From the NCBI RefSeq assembly GCF_027409185.1, contig NC_084474.1, positions 29,822,382 through 29,886,381 of the forward strand: DNA of 64,000 nucleotides, written 5' to 3'. Below are positions 39,847 to 52,671 of the stretch, piece after piece (position 1 is the first letter of the stretch; the number at the start of each line of letters is the position of its first letter). The translations under genes were made by a program, and so were the position numbers. Under the pieces are notes generated by a model that saw nothing but the letters and a program-made list of their open reading frames with translations, did no database searches and was not told the origin of the DNA. The DNA comes from Cynocephalus volans (lineage: Eukaryota; Chordata; Mammalia; Dermoptera; Cynocephalidae).

Positions 39847-40455
39847 ATTAAATAATGGCCTTCCCAAAGATTTCCACGCCCTAATTCCTGGAACCTGTGA
39901 ATATGTTTCCTTATGTGGCAACAAAAGGGACTCTGTAGATGGACTTAAATTAAGGATTTTGAGATCAGGGAAACTATCCTAGATTATCTGGGTCACCCAA
40001 CGTAATCACAAGGTTCTTATAAAAGTGAGGCAGGAAGATCAGAGAAGATGTAAGGATGGAAGTAGAGGTTGCATCTTGAAGATGAAGGGGCCATCAGCCA
40101 AGAAATGCAAGGGACTCCTACAAACTGGAAAAGGCAAGGAAATATATTCTCTACAGCCTTCAGAACAAACACAGGCCTGCTGATACCTTGATTTAGCCTA
40201 CTGAAACTGGTTTTTGGGACTGGCTGGTTAGCTCAGCTGGTTAAAGCACAGTGCTGATAACATCAAAGTCCAGGGTTCAATCTCTGTACCGGCCAGCCAC
40301 CAAAAAATAAGAAATAAAAATAATAATAATAAAGTGCTACTGAAACTGATTTTTGGACTTCTGACCTCTTGAACTGTCAAGATAATAAATTTAAGTCACT
40401 TAAGTTTGTGGTAATCTTATTGGTGCTGTCACAGCAGCAACAGGAAACTAATACA
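39847..40455 (+). mobile_element. MLT1-like LTR (ERVL-MaLR) carrying a SINE
   Basis: MLT1-type phrases in order: CCTGTGAATATGTTTCCTTA, GATTATCTGGGTCACCC, GTTCTTATAAAAG, AATAAATTTAAGTCACTTAA, GGAAACTAATACA (end at 40455). It is interrupted by the SINE at 40218-40336 within its 3' half. Confidence 0.75.
40218..40336 (+). mobile_element. tRNA-Ile-derived SINE (CYN type) with 20-bp TSD
   Basis: GGCTGGTTAGCTCAGCTGGT head, TGCTGATAACATC anticodon stretch, GGTTCAATCTCTGTACCGGC around the B box, then an A-rich tail. Flanked by a 20-bp duplication CTACTGAAACTG[G/A]TTTTTGG (40198-40217 and 40337-40356) with one difference. Inserted in an MLT1 LTR. Confidence 0.95.
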
Positions 40456-40794
40456 TTCATTTAACAGAGTGCCTACTATATGTCAGGTACTGGGAAGGGA
40501 TTAAACAAGGCCTGGCCTTACAAAGTTTACTACCTAGCAGAAGGGAGGCATGTACATGAGCAATGTTTTGGCTTCTTTGACAGCAAATCTGTATAGGAAA
40601 ATAGTGGAAGCAGGAAGCTGTCTGTCTCCCCATGGATGTGGGACTCCAAAGACACCACAAAAGGCTCTGTCACAACCTGTAAATCCCTGTAGCACTCATT
40701 TCTCTATATTTGTGTTGTCTGTCTCGCCCATTAGACTGACACACAAAAGCAGAGGCTATTTTCTGTGCACCATTGTACACCCACACTAAGTGCT

Positions 40795-41030
40795 CAAGTT
40801 ACATTACATATTAAGTAGCATTTTGAGCACTTTAAGCCAGGCACTGCTGTAAGCATTTTACATGATCTGAAACATTTAATCTTCATTAAAATCCTATGAA
40901 ATTAGGCATGATTATTTCCCATTTTCCTGATTAGGAAACTGAGATTAATTTACGGGCCCAAGCTAGTAAGTGGACATAGGATACGAACCCAAACAGTCTG
41001 GATCCAAAGCCAGCACTCTTAATCCAGCTA
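40795..41030. mobile_element. MIR SINE relic
   Basis: Long MIR match: GCCAGGCACTGCTGTAAGCA, TTCCTGATTAGGAAACTGAG, AGCTAGTAAGTGGACATAGG and CCAGCACTCTTAATCC. Confidence 0.8.
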
Positions 41031-41739
41031 ACTACAAATAAACCTTCAAATACTAGGTAAGACTGGTTAAAGGCCAACAAGTACAACACAACTTTATGAA
41101 GACTAGGATAACTAGGGGAAGACCTACTAGAGGAACTTGGAACTCTGAAGGGTAGGAAAGAAATAAACATGTGAAGTAACTTTTTTTTTTTGGTGTAACC
41201 TACTAGGTTGCCCAGACTCAAAGGTTGGTTGGGCCCTCTACTGGAGGGTTTCTTGCAAGCAATGACCCCCCATTTGGAGAGAGGTGGGTTTCCCAAGTAA
41301 AACAAAAGTATTAACCTGCATTTGAATAGGTTTCAACAGTTCTCAAAACATTTTCATACCCACTATCTTTAGTCTTCACAATCCTGATATGAAGGCTAAT
41401 TAGTCCACTTTACTCCCTAAGAAACTAACAGCTAAAGTTGTCACCTGACAGCAACTCTATAAGCTTTTTCTATTTATCCCCACTCCCTGAAACTGCCTAG
41501 GTTCCTCAACTCCCCTGCAAGATCTTCAGGGTTCTCTATAGCTATCCTGGATCTCTACGACTCCTTCATTTTCTCTTCCTCTAGTCCTCTGGCCTCAGGC
41601 TCCAGTTGGAAAATGACTTAAATGGAAAATGGAAGAATTGAATTTCCAGGACTTAAAGTGGAATTGTGTCTGCTTTGTCCATTTCTTCATCCTAGATATC
41701 CCTCAGAATCTTCCTATTCCCTCACCAGCTCAAAAAGTT
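41031..41739. other. Spacer, nothing firmly recognised
   Basis: The T run and TTGCCCAGACTCAAAGG near 41183-41225 recall a 7SL-type monomer but are too short to call. No gene was seen. Confidence 0.35.
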
Positions 41740-41938
41740 TTGCTATCGGGTAATAATGTGTCAATGTAGGTTTATCAATTGTAACAAACTTACCATTGTG
41801 GTGAGAGAATAGATAATGGGGGAGGGATGTACTAGTGTGGAGACAAGGTGTACGGGAACCCTGCGCATTTTCTGCTCAGTTGTGCTGTGAACCTCAAAAC
41901 ACGCTAAAAATAAAATTCAGTAATTAAAAAAAAATGCT
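41740..41938 (+). mobile_element. Old L1 3' end
   Basis: ATAATGTGTCAATGTAGG, then GTGTACGGGAACCCTGCGC and CTAAAAATAAAATTCAG with a terminal A run, as in L1M 3'UTRs. Confidence 0.65.
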
Positions 41939-42081
41939 TTCCTAAATACTACTAGCCTGTACATAGAGTGCCACTTTGATATTATTTCTATCCCAATGAG
42001 GACTTCCTATACTTCACTCACCCACTCACACATGCCTAAGAAGTTAGCAATATGCCATCCATACCTCATTCCATAACTGGA

Positions 42082-42360
42082 TAGTTGGCCCTCCGTATCC
42101 GTGGGTTCTGCATTCAGATACAACCAACCATGGATTGAAAATATTAAACAAAAAACAGTATAGTATAACAACTACTTACATACCACCTATATTTTACTAG
42201 GTTATTATGAGTATTCTAGAGATGATTCAAACTACAAATACGGAGGATGTACATGGGTTATATGCAAACATACCACTTTATATCAACAACTTTGAGCATC
42301 TGCAGATTTTGGTATCCAAGGGGGGTCCTGGACCAGTCCCTGCAAATACCAAAAGATTGT
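42082..42360 (+). mobile_element. MER2 (Tigger-type) DNA transposon relic
   Basis: Starts TAGTTGGCCCTCCGTATCCG, includes ACAACTACTTACATACCACC and GAGATGATTCAAACTAC, and ends with GATTTTGGTATCCAAGGGGG and TCCCTGCAAATACC, matching MER2. Confidence 0.88.
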
Positions 42361-42546
42361 ATTCTTAATCCCCACAAAGGCCACTGTGGCCCTCATTATT
42401 CTTCTAAGACCTGGAAGCCAAACAGGTTCTAACATCATCTGAGCCACGCCTACCTTTCAGGATACTGGATGTGCAAAGACTAGCTGTACTCTATACTTAC
42501 CTACCAAAGAAGTAAAACAAAATAGGGTATTTCAAAACTTAAACTC

Positions 42547-42741
42547 GGGCCAGCCCCGTGGCGCACTCGGGAGAGTGTGGCGCTTGGGAGCGTTGTGGCG
42601 CCCCTACCACAGGTTCAGATCCTATATAGGGATAACCTGTGCACTCACTGGCTGAGCGCGGTGCGGACGACACCAAGCCAAGGGTTGCGATCCCCTTACC
42701 GGTCATGAAAAAAAGACAAAAAAAAAAACAAAAAAAAAAAC
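42547..42741 (+). mobile_element. Dimeric CYN-type SINE
   Basis: Two tRNA-related units: GGGCCAGCCCCGTGGCGCAC...GGTTCAGATCC, then CTCACTGGCTGAGCGCGG...GGGTTGCGATCCCC, followed by an A-rich tail. Flanked by a 9-bp duplication CTTAAACTC (42538-42546 and 42742-42750). The two-part structure is what points most strongly to colugo. Confidence 0.88.
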
Positions 42742-42750
42742 CTTAAACTC

Positions 42751-43739
42751 TTCGGCTCCACCTAGAGATTAATGTATTTTTTTTACATTAATCTAACAGT
42801 TCGCGAAGACAACAAATCTCTGGCAAAACATGGGTATACCCATAAACAAAACATGATTTTTATAAAGTATCTTCTTGATTTCTCTACAGAACTCAGACCC
42901 TGGAGAAACTAACCCAGAATAGCTTCCATGATCAGGAACAAAGAACCCAAAGAAATTCTATATATACTTATCTATCAACTTTCAAATATTAAAAAGTAAT
43001 TTATGACTGTGATACAATAGTGCCAAAAGACTTAAGAGATCTGTTTCACACTGCTTCAGATCCTGGGCACAATCAATGAGGACCACAAAAATATTTTATT
43101 TTTATTGTCTGTACTTCATGTTACATTCTACACTCAAAATTCTTCAGTTTACTAGTCTAGGTGAAAAGACATGTAAAACATAAACATTAATTATAAAAAT
43201 ACCAAAACTTTCCATTTTAAGTTTTTGCTCATTAATTTCACAAGTGTTTAAGATGCTCTCAAATAACTTTGCATCCATGAGCACAAATTTCATTTCTTCC
43301 TTTGTAATTCACCTAAACATGGGCAAAATGCAAAACAAGAGCATAAAAATGGAATGCAAAAGGAAAACAACACATATTTACACAGTAGTTTACAGGCAAG
43401 CCAAAGACTGACAAATAGAATTTCAACAACAAAATTTAACTTTTTTCATAAACCAAACTTTTATTCTCTTACCTACAAATCATGCATAAATGCTTGTGAA
43501 AAAGGATAAAAAGAATAAATCCATTTTGACTTGCTTGGCATAATTCAAACGTGGAAAAATTAAGATTTTTTGTAGAGAAAAGCCTTGAATAAACCCCAAA
43601 TATGTTTTTCACAAGACAAAAACCTCAATTTTGCATGTAAGGGGAATGTTGATATGGCATAATTTTATCACACACCAAGATTGCCACAATAGTTAAGGGA
43701 AGGCAGAGGAGGGCCAACAAAAAAGCCACCGATACATTT
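42751..43739. other. Region downstream of RPL7
   Basis: AT-rich spacer between the dimeric SINE and the RPL7 poly(A) site. No further feature was seen. Confidence 0.5.
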
Positions 43740-43800
43740 CAATTTGAAAGTAGTCACTTTATTTAACTAAACAGATTGCAAAAACAATCATGGTAGATAC
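43740..43800 (-). other. RPL7: RPL7 terminal 3'UTR exon with poly(A) signal
   Basis: A noncoding last exon. Acceptor CCTTTCAG is immediately upstream (43801-43808) and the exon begins GTATCTACCATGATTG, as in the RPL7 3'UTR. AATAAA is at 43763-43758 (minus strand), and cleavage is expected near 43740 after TTTCAAATTG. It pairs with the donor AACTAAG|GTGAGAG after the stop codon at 44204. The intron therefore lies in the 3'UTR, directly after the TAA. Confidence 0.85.
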
Positions 43801-44060
43801 CTGAAAGGAAAAAAAAGAAGCCCATTAAAGAAACACCCTAGCAGCTAAGAATTAACATAAATCATAGTTATAAAGAAGCTAACAATTCAATATCCATTTT
43901 TAAATAAATATGCAAAAATGGGCTTTCTTCCCTCCAGAAATGTCCTCACAAGAAAAGTAGCCAAACCTACTGTAATCATATAAAACAGCTGACTTTTCCC
44001 CCACTGAAAGCATTGATTAAAATTCAACCAAAAACCCATCAATATTTAGTGGATAAAGTA

Positions 44061-44137
44061 CGAGGGTACTTCAAAAAGTTCAAGGAAAAATGGAATTGAA
44101 AGATATACGACTCTTTTAACTTTTGGAAAACCCCTCA
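44061..44137. mobile_element. Mariner-type MITE (77 bp) in the last RPL7 intron
   Basis: Near-palindrome with ends CGAGGGTACTTCAAAAAGTT and TTTTGGAAAACCCCTCA between TA dinucleotides (44059-44060 and 44138-44139). It resembles the element at 55663-55744. Confidence 0.8.
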
Positions 44138-44204
44138 TATTCAAGAGGACCACTACTTTTGCTCTAGTATTAAGACAACTTCTTTCAGAATGCAGTCTCT
44201 CACC

Positions 44205-46794
<2,590 letters not shown>

Positions 46795-46817
46795 GATTCC
46801 ACCCGGAAAAGAGGAAG
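46795..46817 (-). promoter_or_regulatory. RPL7: RPL7 5'TOP transcription start and 5'UTR
   Basis: Just upstream of the ATG the minus strand reads CTTCCTCTTTTCCGGGTGG, a C followed by an unbroken pyrimidine run: the 5'TOP signature of ribosomal protein mRNAs, which puts translation under mTOR/LARP1 control. The start is probably the C at 46817 or 46813, giving a 5'UTR of about 20 nt. Confidence 0.85.
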
Positions 46818-46957
46818 TCGACGCATGCGCTCTGTCCACTTAAAGACAGAATGAAGCCCCACGACTCGTAGGTGTCCTAGGGTAAGCCAGAAAAGAACCC
46901 AGAACTGAGAACCTGCCTTGCAGACGCAAAACTAAGAACTGTCTGATTTAGCCTCCT

Positions 46958-46962
46958 CCAAT
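46958..46962 (+). promoter_or_regulatory. CCAAT box upstream of RPL7
   Basis: CTCCAATCAAC on the plus strand, about 145 bp upstream of the RPL7 start; it fits the CCAAT/NF-Y consensus (CCAATCA). Confidence 0.5.
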
Positions 46963-47132
46963 CAACTTTCGGGTAAAATTTGTATGGTAAAAATATATGC
47001 GTTGATTAAACTTTTCGATCAATTCAAGAGCGAAGAGTGCTGACACCTTGACCACTCGGGGTCCTAATCCCTCGGATGCGTTGACAGGATTAGGCTCGAG
47101 TTCCACTCGGACGACACCCCTCCTGGGTGCGA

Positions 47133-47151
47133 ACTACAAATCCCGCCATGC
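47133..47151 (+). promoter_or_regulatory. ZNF143/THAP11-type site between RPL7 and RDH10
   Basis: ACTACAAATCCCGCCATGC closely fits the long promoter motif ACTACANNTCCCAGMATGC bound by ZNF143 (two mismatches in the CAGM part). Such sites are common at divergent housekeeping promoters. It lies about 330 bp upstream of RPL7 and about 650 bp upstream of the proposed RDH10 start. Confidence 0.65.
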
Positions 47152-47669
47152 ATCACTCCATCGCCCGCCCGGCGAGAGGGCAACGCCTGACCCGGACTGG
47201 AGTATAGGCAACACTGCGGTGGTGATTACAGCCAGGAAAGTGAGAGCCTTTTGGGCCACGTTCCAGACGGCTAGCTGCAATTCGAAGTCACTTTTGGCCG
47301 CCTTCCTGGCTGTTTGCCCACCGTAGTCACAGGCTCCAGCATCCCTTTGCCGCGCCGCCGAGGTCCTCCTCGTCGTTCCGCCAGCCTGCAGGGCTGTCTT
47401 CCGCAGCGCCTGATCGCAGGCAGGGCGGTCTGGACTCCACTGCTTAACGAAAGTGGCGACGCAGGGACATGCGAGGACCGGACGGCCAGAGGAGGATGGC
47501 CAGGGCGCAGCCGACCGCTGGGCTCGGCAGGCGGCGGCCGGGACAGCACACGGCAGGGGGCGTGAGCTGCGAAGGGAGGTGCGCCGAGGGCTGGAGGCTG
47601 CGGCCACGGCCATGTGAGAGGGGCTGCCCCGCGCGGCTCGGCGGAGGGCTGGCGGGCGGGGGGCTGGGC

Positions 47670-47764
47670 CGGGGGCGGGGTGCGCCCGGGGGCGGGGAGG
47701 GCCGATCGGAGGGAGGGCCGATGCCGATACCGCCGCTGGCTCTTCCCGGTCGCGGCTTATATAG
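47670..47764 (+). promoter_or_regulatory. RDH10: Likely RDH10 core promoter: GC boxes and TATA
   Basis: Two GC boxes (GGGGGCGGGG at 47671-47680 and about 47688-47697) lie 60-90 bp upstream of TTATATAG at 47757-47764, the only TATA-like sequence in the island. A start near 47790 would follow, with a 5'UTR of about 685 nt. The position is inferred from motif spacing; starts closer to the ATG cannot be excluded. Confidence 0.55.
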
Positions 47765-48474
47765 CGCGGAGCGTGGAGCCCGCTCGGAGCCGGCCGGGAG
47801 CGCTCTGACTTGCAAGTGGCGCTGCGCTGCGGAGCCCGGTGGCGGAGTGACAGCCTCGGGGAGTACAGGGCAGGGGGACACGAGACCGCGGGGGCAGCTG
47901 CAAGCCGTTGGCCGGCGCTCGCCTGCGCCGAGCGAGTCGCCCCTTCCCGGCACTCAGCTGCCCTGCACCCTACTCTCCCACCCTGTCGCAACTTGGGTCA
48001 AGTTGACAACTCCCGCGGCGGCCGGCCGGCCCGTGCAGTCTCCGCTGAGCACCCCTCCCCGGGGTGAGAGGGAGCCGCCGCGCCGGCTCCGGGGACGCTC
48101 GGGCGGCGGCGGCTTGGCCATGAGGGCAGCGCGCGTCGCCTAACTCGCGGCTGTCACCGCCGCTGCAGCGGGACCCGCCGGCCGGGCGGTCCAGGACCGG
48201 GCGGGCGGCCGCCGGCAGGAGGCGCCGAGCCGGGCGGCTGCCGCGGCGGGCACAGCCCGGGGCCACCGCGCGGAACCCGGGCGGGAGTGGCCCCGCGCAG
48301 GCAGGGGGCGGCGCCGCGCACTCCAGCCCGGCGGGCACCTCGGGGGCGGGCGCGGGGCGCAGCCTTCTCGTCCCGGCCGCTCTGACAAGCGCCCCGAGGC
48401 CGGGAGCTGGGCTGCCCGGTGCGGGGTGGGCGCGGACGCGGGCGCTGCGCTCGCGCGGGGCCCCGGGCGTCGCG

Positions 48475-48763
48475 ATGAACATCGTGGTAGAGTTTTTCGT
48501 GGTCACTTTCAAAGTGCTCTGGGCGTTCGTGCTGGCCGCGGCGCGCTGGCTGGTGCGGCCCAAGGAGAAGAGCGTGGCGGGCCAGGTGTGCCTCATCACG
48601 GGCGCCGGCAGCGGCCTGGGCCGTCTCTTCGCGCTGGAGTTCGCCCGGCGCCGGGCGCTGCTGGTGCTCTGGGACATCAACACGCAGAGCAACGAGGAGA
48701 CGGCGGGCATGGTGCGCCACATCTACCGCGACCTGGAGGCGGCCGACGCCGCCGCGTTGCAAG
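48475..48763 (+). CDS. RDH10: Retinol dehydrogenase 10, exon 1 coding part
   Basis: RDH10 (SDR16C4) is a microsomal short-chain dehydrogenase that oxidises all-trans-retinol to retinaldehyde, the first step of retinoic acid synthesis, using NAD. This exon encodes residues 1-96 plus one base. It begins [20 protein letters not shown], a hydrophobic N-terminal membrane segment (about residues 2-22). It then has the Rossmann dinucleotide motif ITGAGSGLG (residues 41-49) and the VLWDIN segment (about 64-69), where the acidic residue selects NAD. The donor is CAAG|GTAACT. The sequence looks fully conserved with human as I recall it. It sits head-to-head with RPL7 (start codons 1.68 kb apart). The active-site Tyr-x-x-x-Lys lies in later exons outside the window. 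Confidence 0.97.
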
Positions 48764-50337
48764 GTAACTCGCACCCGCGCTCGAGCATTGTTGGGTCAAG
48801 CCTCTCTCCACCCCACGCCCTACCCCGGAGGGCCCCCAAACCCCACTGTCACGGTCAGCCCCGCTCTCCAGGAAAAGAACACCCCGCCGGTCTCTGGAAG
48901 GCGAATGGAATTTGCCCCGATAAAGGAGCTTGATCACCTACCTTTACGTTAGAAGGGGGAAAGTGTGCCAAAGCCAGTCCTTACTGAGGTCCTCTCTCTT
49001 TGGGGTCGACAGCGGGGTTTCCTAAGCCCTCTCAGGGTTGGGAAGGCAGAGGGGACTTGTTACCATAGGTTTGGATCCTAAAGAAACGTCTCGGACTTGC
49101 AAGCGGGGCGATGGGAAACTAAAGTGTCTGGGAAGTTGTTCTCAGACTCGACTGAAGCATGTATCTGTGTTACGTGGTCTGAACCACTTAGACTAGGGCA
49201 GTATTGATGATTTCGCTATAACTTTAGCCAGGGGAAAATTACATTGTTTCTCCAGCGGTAAGTAAATACTTTAGTTACATACTCTGCATGATTGAAAGAT
49301 GCCCTGCCTCTTAAGAGAAAGCGCGCTTGAAGGATTTAAGCTTCTTTGTAAATTTCTTCCATGCTTTTGGTCCCCCGAGGAAATCCGCATTTCTGTTTAC
49401 TAACCTGAAAATGAGGTTTTTATTTTTAAAAGCCAAAACGGAGACCATAACCAACTCTAAATATTGGCCCGGAAAATTTGATAATGGCTCTTCCTTTTTG
49501 GCAAAATTTTTTATTTCCAGGGAAAACAACCAAACAGGGAAGACTGACTTGGGCACCACTCCTCTCCTATATTGATCATTTGTCACCAACTTATTGGCAA
49601 CTGCCTTTTTGATTTAAGGTGGAAAATGTCAAAACTTAACAAAGTGGTAACAAATACAGATTTTTGTGCTCCCTACCAAAACCTAAAAGATAAAAGTATT
49701 CATTTTCCAGGGAAGAGATTTCGGTTTTTAAATTGAGTTCTTATGTGATAAAATTGCATATTTACCTGTAAACTTGATTTATGAGGGTGATTCTTAGGGG
49801 GGTCAGCTACGCTGATTAGAAAAACTAGTGGCCTCCACTTCATGAGAAATTTTAGATTCATTTCTTGGCTTTGGATGAATTAAAATTATTAATTACAGTT
49901 TTGATTTGTGAGCCTTGAAATGAGTTTCCATTTTGAGGGTACTCATACTAAAGATTAGGGACGTTTCCGGACACTGTTTCCCAAAAAAGAGGAGTGTGCA
50001 GTGTGTGTGTTATTCTCTGGGCTGAGATCAGTTCTTTGCAGGTGTCTTTAGCTCCAGCAAGCTGATCCCATGTGGTCTACTTGTACTGGGCTTGTCACAA
50101 TTACATGACTTTCCCTTAAGCAAAGTTATCCAGTAAATTGCTGTAATTTCCCAGATTTTGGGGGGAGGAAGGCAGCTGTAAGTTCAGTCATTGGCAGTCC
50201 TTATGGTGTTAGAAATTTGAAGCTCACTGTAGTAGTTTTGTTTTGTGTGATCTTTGTCCTACTGATTGCTGTGTGACTCATTTTCTGCACCCCCTCCTCT
50301 GTTCCATTTTTTCCCTCATCTGGACTTCTGAGGACAG
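48764..50337 (+). other. RDH10 intron 1
   Basis: A 1,574-bp intron, GTAACT...GGACAG. No repeat or RNA gene was recognised. Confidence 0.85.
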
Positions 50338-50573
50338 CTGGGAATGGTGAAGAAGAAATCCTGCCCCACTGTAACTTGCAGGTTTTTACCTACACCTGTG
50401 ATGTGGGGAAGAGGGAGAATGTCTACCTGACAGCTGAAAGGGTCCGCAAGGAGGTTGGCGAGGTCTCGGTCCTGGTCAATAATGCTGGTGTGGTCTCTGG
50501 GCATCACCTTCTGGAATGTCCTGATGAGCTCATTGAGAGAACCATGATGGTCAATTGCCACGCACACTTCTGG
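50338..50573 (+). CDS. RDH10: Retinol dehydrogenase 10, exon 2
   Basis: Encodes residues 97-175 in frame with exon 1 (289 + 236 = 525 bases, exactly 175 codons). Acceptor is CTGAGGACAG and donor TGG|GTAAAT. It contains CDVGKRENV (Asp118, the SDR adenine-pocket Asp) and the structural SDR motif [10 protein letters not shown] (NNAG at 144-147), ending NCHAHFW. The next exon should start with Thr-Thr-Lys-Ala; it is not in the window, so intron 2 exceeds 13.4 kb. Confidence 0.97.
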
Positions 50574-51796
50574 GTAAATATAAACATCCTTGTTTTTATT
50601 ACTGGGCTCTCCCCAATGAGAAGGTTGGAACGGAGAGACTTCAGTGCCAGCTAGAAAGCCACCTGCACTCTTTTACCACAAAGTTTCTTCTAATTAGCTA
50701 TTCCCAAGGTGAATTACAGTGTGTGCTGGTTACTATTAAATAGCAGTTGTTTTCAGCCCCCCTTGCCCCCCCCCCCACCATTCGGTATTTCTTGAGAGGG
50801 TAGGGGACTGAACATTTTGAACTAGTTTGAAAGATTGCCATAAAAGTAACAAGAGGGAGCATAAAACCCTGGGTTTGTTTATTTTACTTTCTGTTGAGTT
50901 TATAAAACACTGGTTGTTCTTATGAATTTCTAAAGTCAGGGTTTAGGCTTCCAAATTACTGCTCAGCCACATTTTAGAAAGTGCCAAAGATTCTTAGATC
51001 AGCATCTGTGGTCCTTTGGGAGTGGTCAGGCCACCCTGGCAGTCACTTAACGCCCATTCACCATCTACAGGGTCCATGGTATTGTCCTGTTAGAGGACAT
51101 CCCAGGACTTTCTCAGCTTAGAAGATGCCTCCTCAATGAGAACAGAAGTCACCCGGACAGGACCACAGAAAGGGGAAAGGGGGGAAGTTATGAGACCTGG
51201 TGAAACAGGGATTTAAACAATGTCAGCTTCTAACCATCAGAGCTACCACAGCATCTAGGGATAAGGGGCTTCTGCTGCTTTGGGAGCATAAGTAACCCCA
51301 GTTTTTCAGTTGAATTTATCTCCAGTAAGGTTAGGTGTGAAGCTTTCCCTTATAACACTATACACTGTTGACCCATTTATGCTTTTTTTCCTCACACTAT
51401 TTCCCCTTTACTTTTGTAGACAGGTGGTATCCAATAAAGAAAGGGTAAAGAGATAGGGGTTTGTTTTGTTTTGTTTTTTTCCATAGGCGGATTAGCCTTC
51501 TAATAGAATACAACAAAGAACTGTTTCTCTTAAATAGGTCACATTAAACCTCATTAATTTTTTAGCAACTGCTTAAAAACTTAATCTGGCTTTAGAAGTA
51601 CTTATTCAAATGTTGCTCATGGAACATCAGACCTTTTCTCTGATCCTGGAAGAAGCTTATTTTAATGTTTCATTTTTTAAAATGAGCTTTATTTAATTCA
51701 TTCTCAAACCTTTAGAAATGAGTATATAAATGACCTGAGCTAACTCATATCTATGTTTTAAATGAGTAAGGAGATCACTACAGTGTGGGGGAACTG

Positions 51797-51857
51797 AAGT
51801 GTGCCTGTGTGTGCGTGTGCATTATGTGCATGCAGGTAGGTGTGTGTGTGTGCAGTG
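51797..51857. repeat. Imperfect TG repeat
   Basis: TG-rich tract (GTGTGCCTGTGTGTGCGTGT ... GTGTGTGTGTGC) with interruptions. Confidence 0.75.
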
Positions 51858-52663
51858 GGGGTGGGGAAGTGAACTGAAGTCCTTGCTGCTGCTGAGTCCA
51901 CAAGAACAGGCAAATACCAAAGGGGTGGGTTAGGTGAAGAAAGGCTATTCCAACTGAATAAACTTAGCAGTAGAATTTATCAGGAATCCTGTGTGTTATA
52001 ATTCGGGGTAAAGTAAACAGCCACCATTTGGGATAAAAGATGTACATAAATTATAGGTGGAGTGTAGTTTTCATATTAGAAGAATGGTAAGGATGAAGAC
52101 ACCATAGAAACTCAGCCTTAAACAGGTACACAGCCATCAGCAGGTTAGTTATGAACCACAGACACTGGGATTGTTTTTTTTCCAATAACCTTTGACTGAG
52201 ATCATGCAAGATTTCCTAGGTATAAAGTTCTATCCACGCCAAGTACTCCGAAGTTAAGCCATCTTGCCTACTTTCTGTGCATGATTATTTGACTGAAATG
52301 TAAAATTTTAAATGTAACCAGATTTTTAAAGAAACCCCATGCAATCTGCAATTACATGCTTATTTTTACAGGAAAGCAGCTTATCTTCCGTAGATATCTG
52401 ATCAAATGAGCACTAATTTAGTATGTGTTAAGCACAGAAAATCCATAGCCTTAGCTTTGAAAATGCACATGAATTGATACTTCTAACATTAGCCTATTTT
52501 CTAACATAAGGAGGAAATCAAATCAAATCTCTAATAGAAAAATTCTTCTGGAACTGGATTTGTATACAAAGGAGGAACATACCACCTTCCCAGAGTCCTC
52601 ACTGTGCTTTGAAATGTTGCTTAACCACACAATTTAGGGAGTTCTTGGAAACCTTGACGGTAA

Positions 52664-52671
52664 TGACGTCA
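52664..52671. promoter_or_regulatory. Perfect CRE (TGACGTCA) in RDH10 intron 2
   Basis: Palindromic cAMP-response element TGACGTCA in an otherwise CpG-poor intron. Possible CREB/ATF site; there is no evidence of function beyond the motif. Confidence 0.4.

Larger units (their letters stand above)
47320..48800 (+). promoter_or_regulatory. RDH10: CpG island of RDH10
   Basis: About 1.5 kb of very GC- and CpG-rich DNA covering the promoter, 5'UTR and first coding exon of RDH10. The long open frames on both strands (for example at 47134-47991 and 47970-48722, minus strand) are GC-composition artefacts. Confidence 0.92.

Noticed and set aside
41183-41290. 7SL/Alu-like monomer
   Set aside because: Only a T run and a short TTGCCCAGACTC-like stretch agree; too little to call.
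47134-47991. 285-codon minus-strand frame in the RDH10 CpG island
   Set aside because: Composition artefact overlapping the promoter and 5'UTR; other frames in the same island are also open.
47993-48006. Nuclear-receptor (retinoic acid) element near RDH10
   Set aside because: GGGTCAAGTTGAC has one good half-site but no correctly spaced second half; not a DR2 or DR5.
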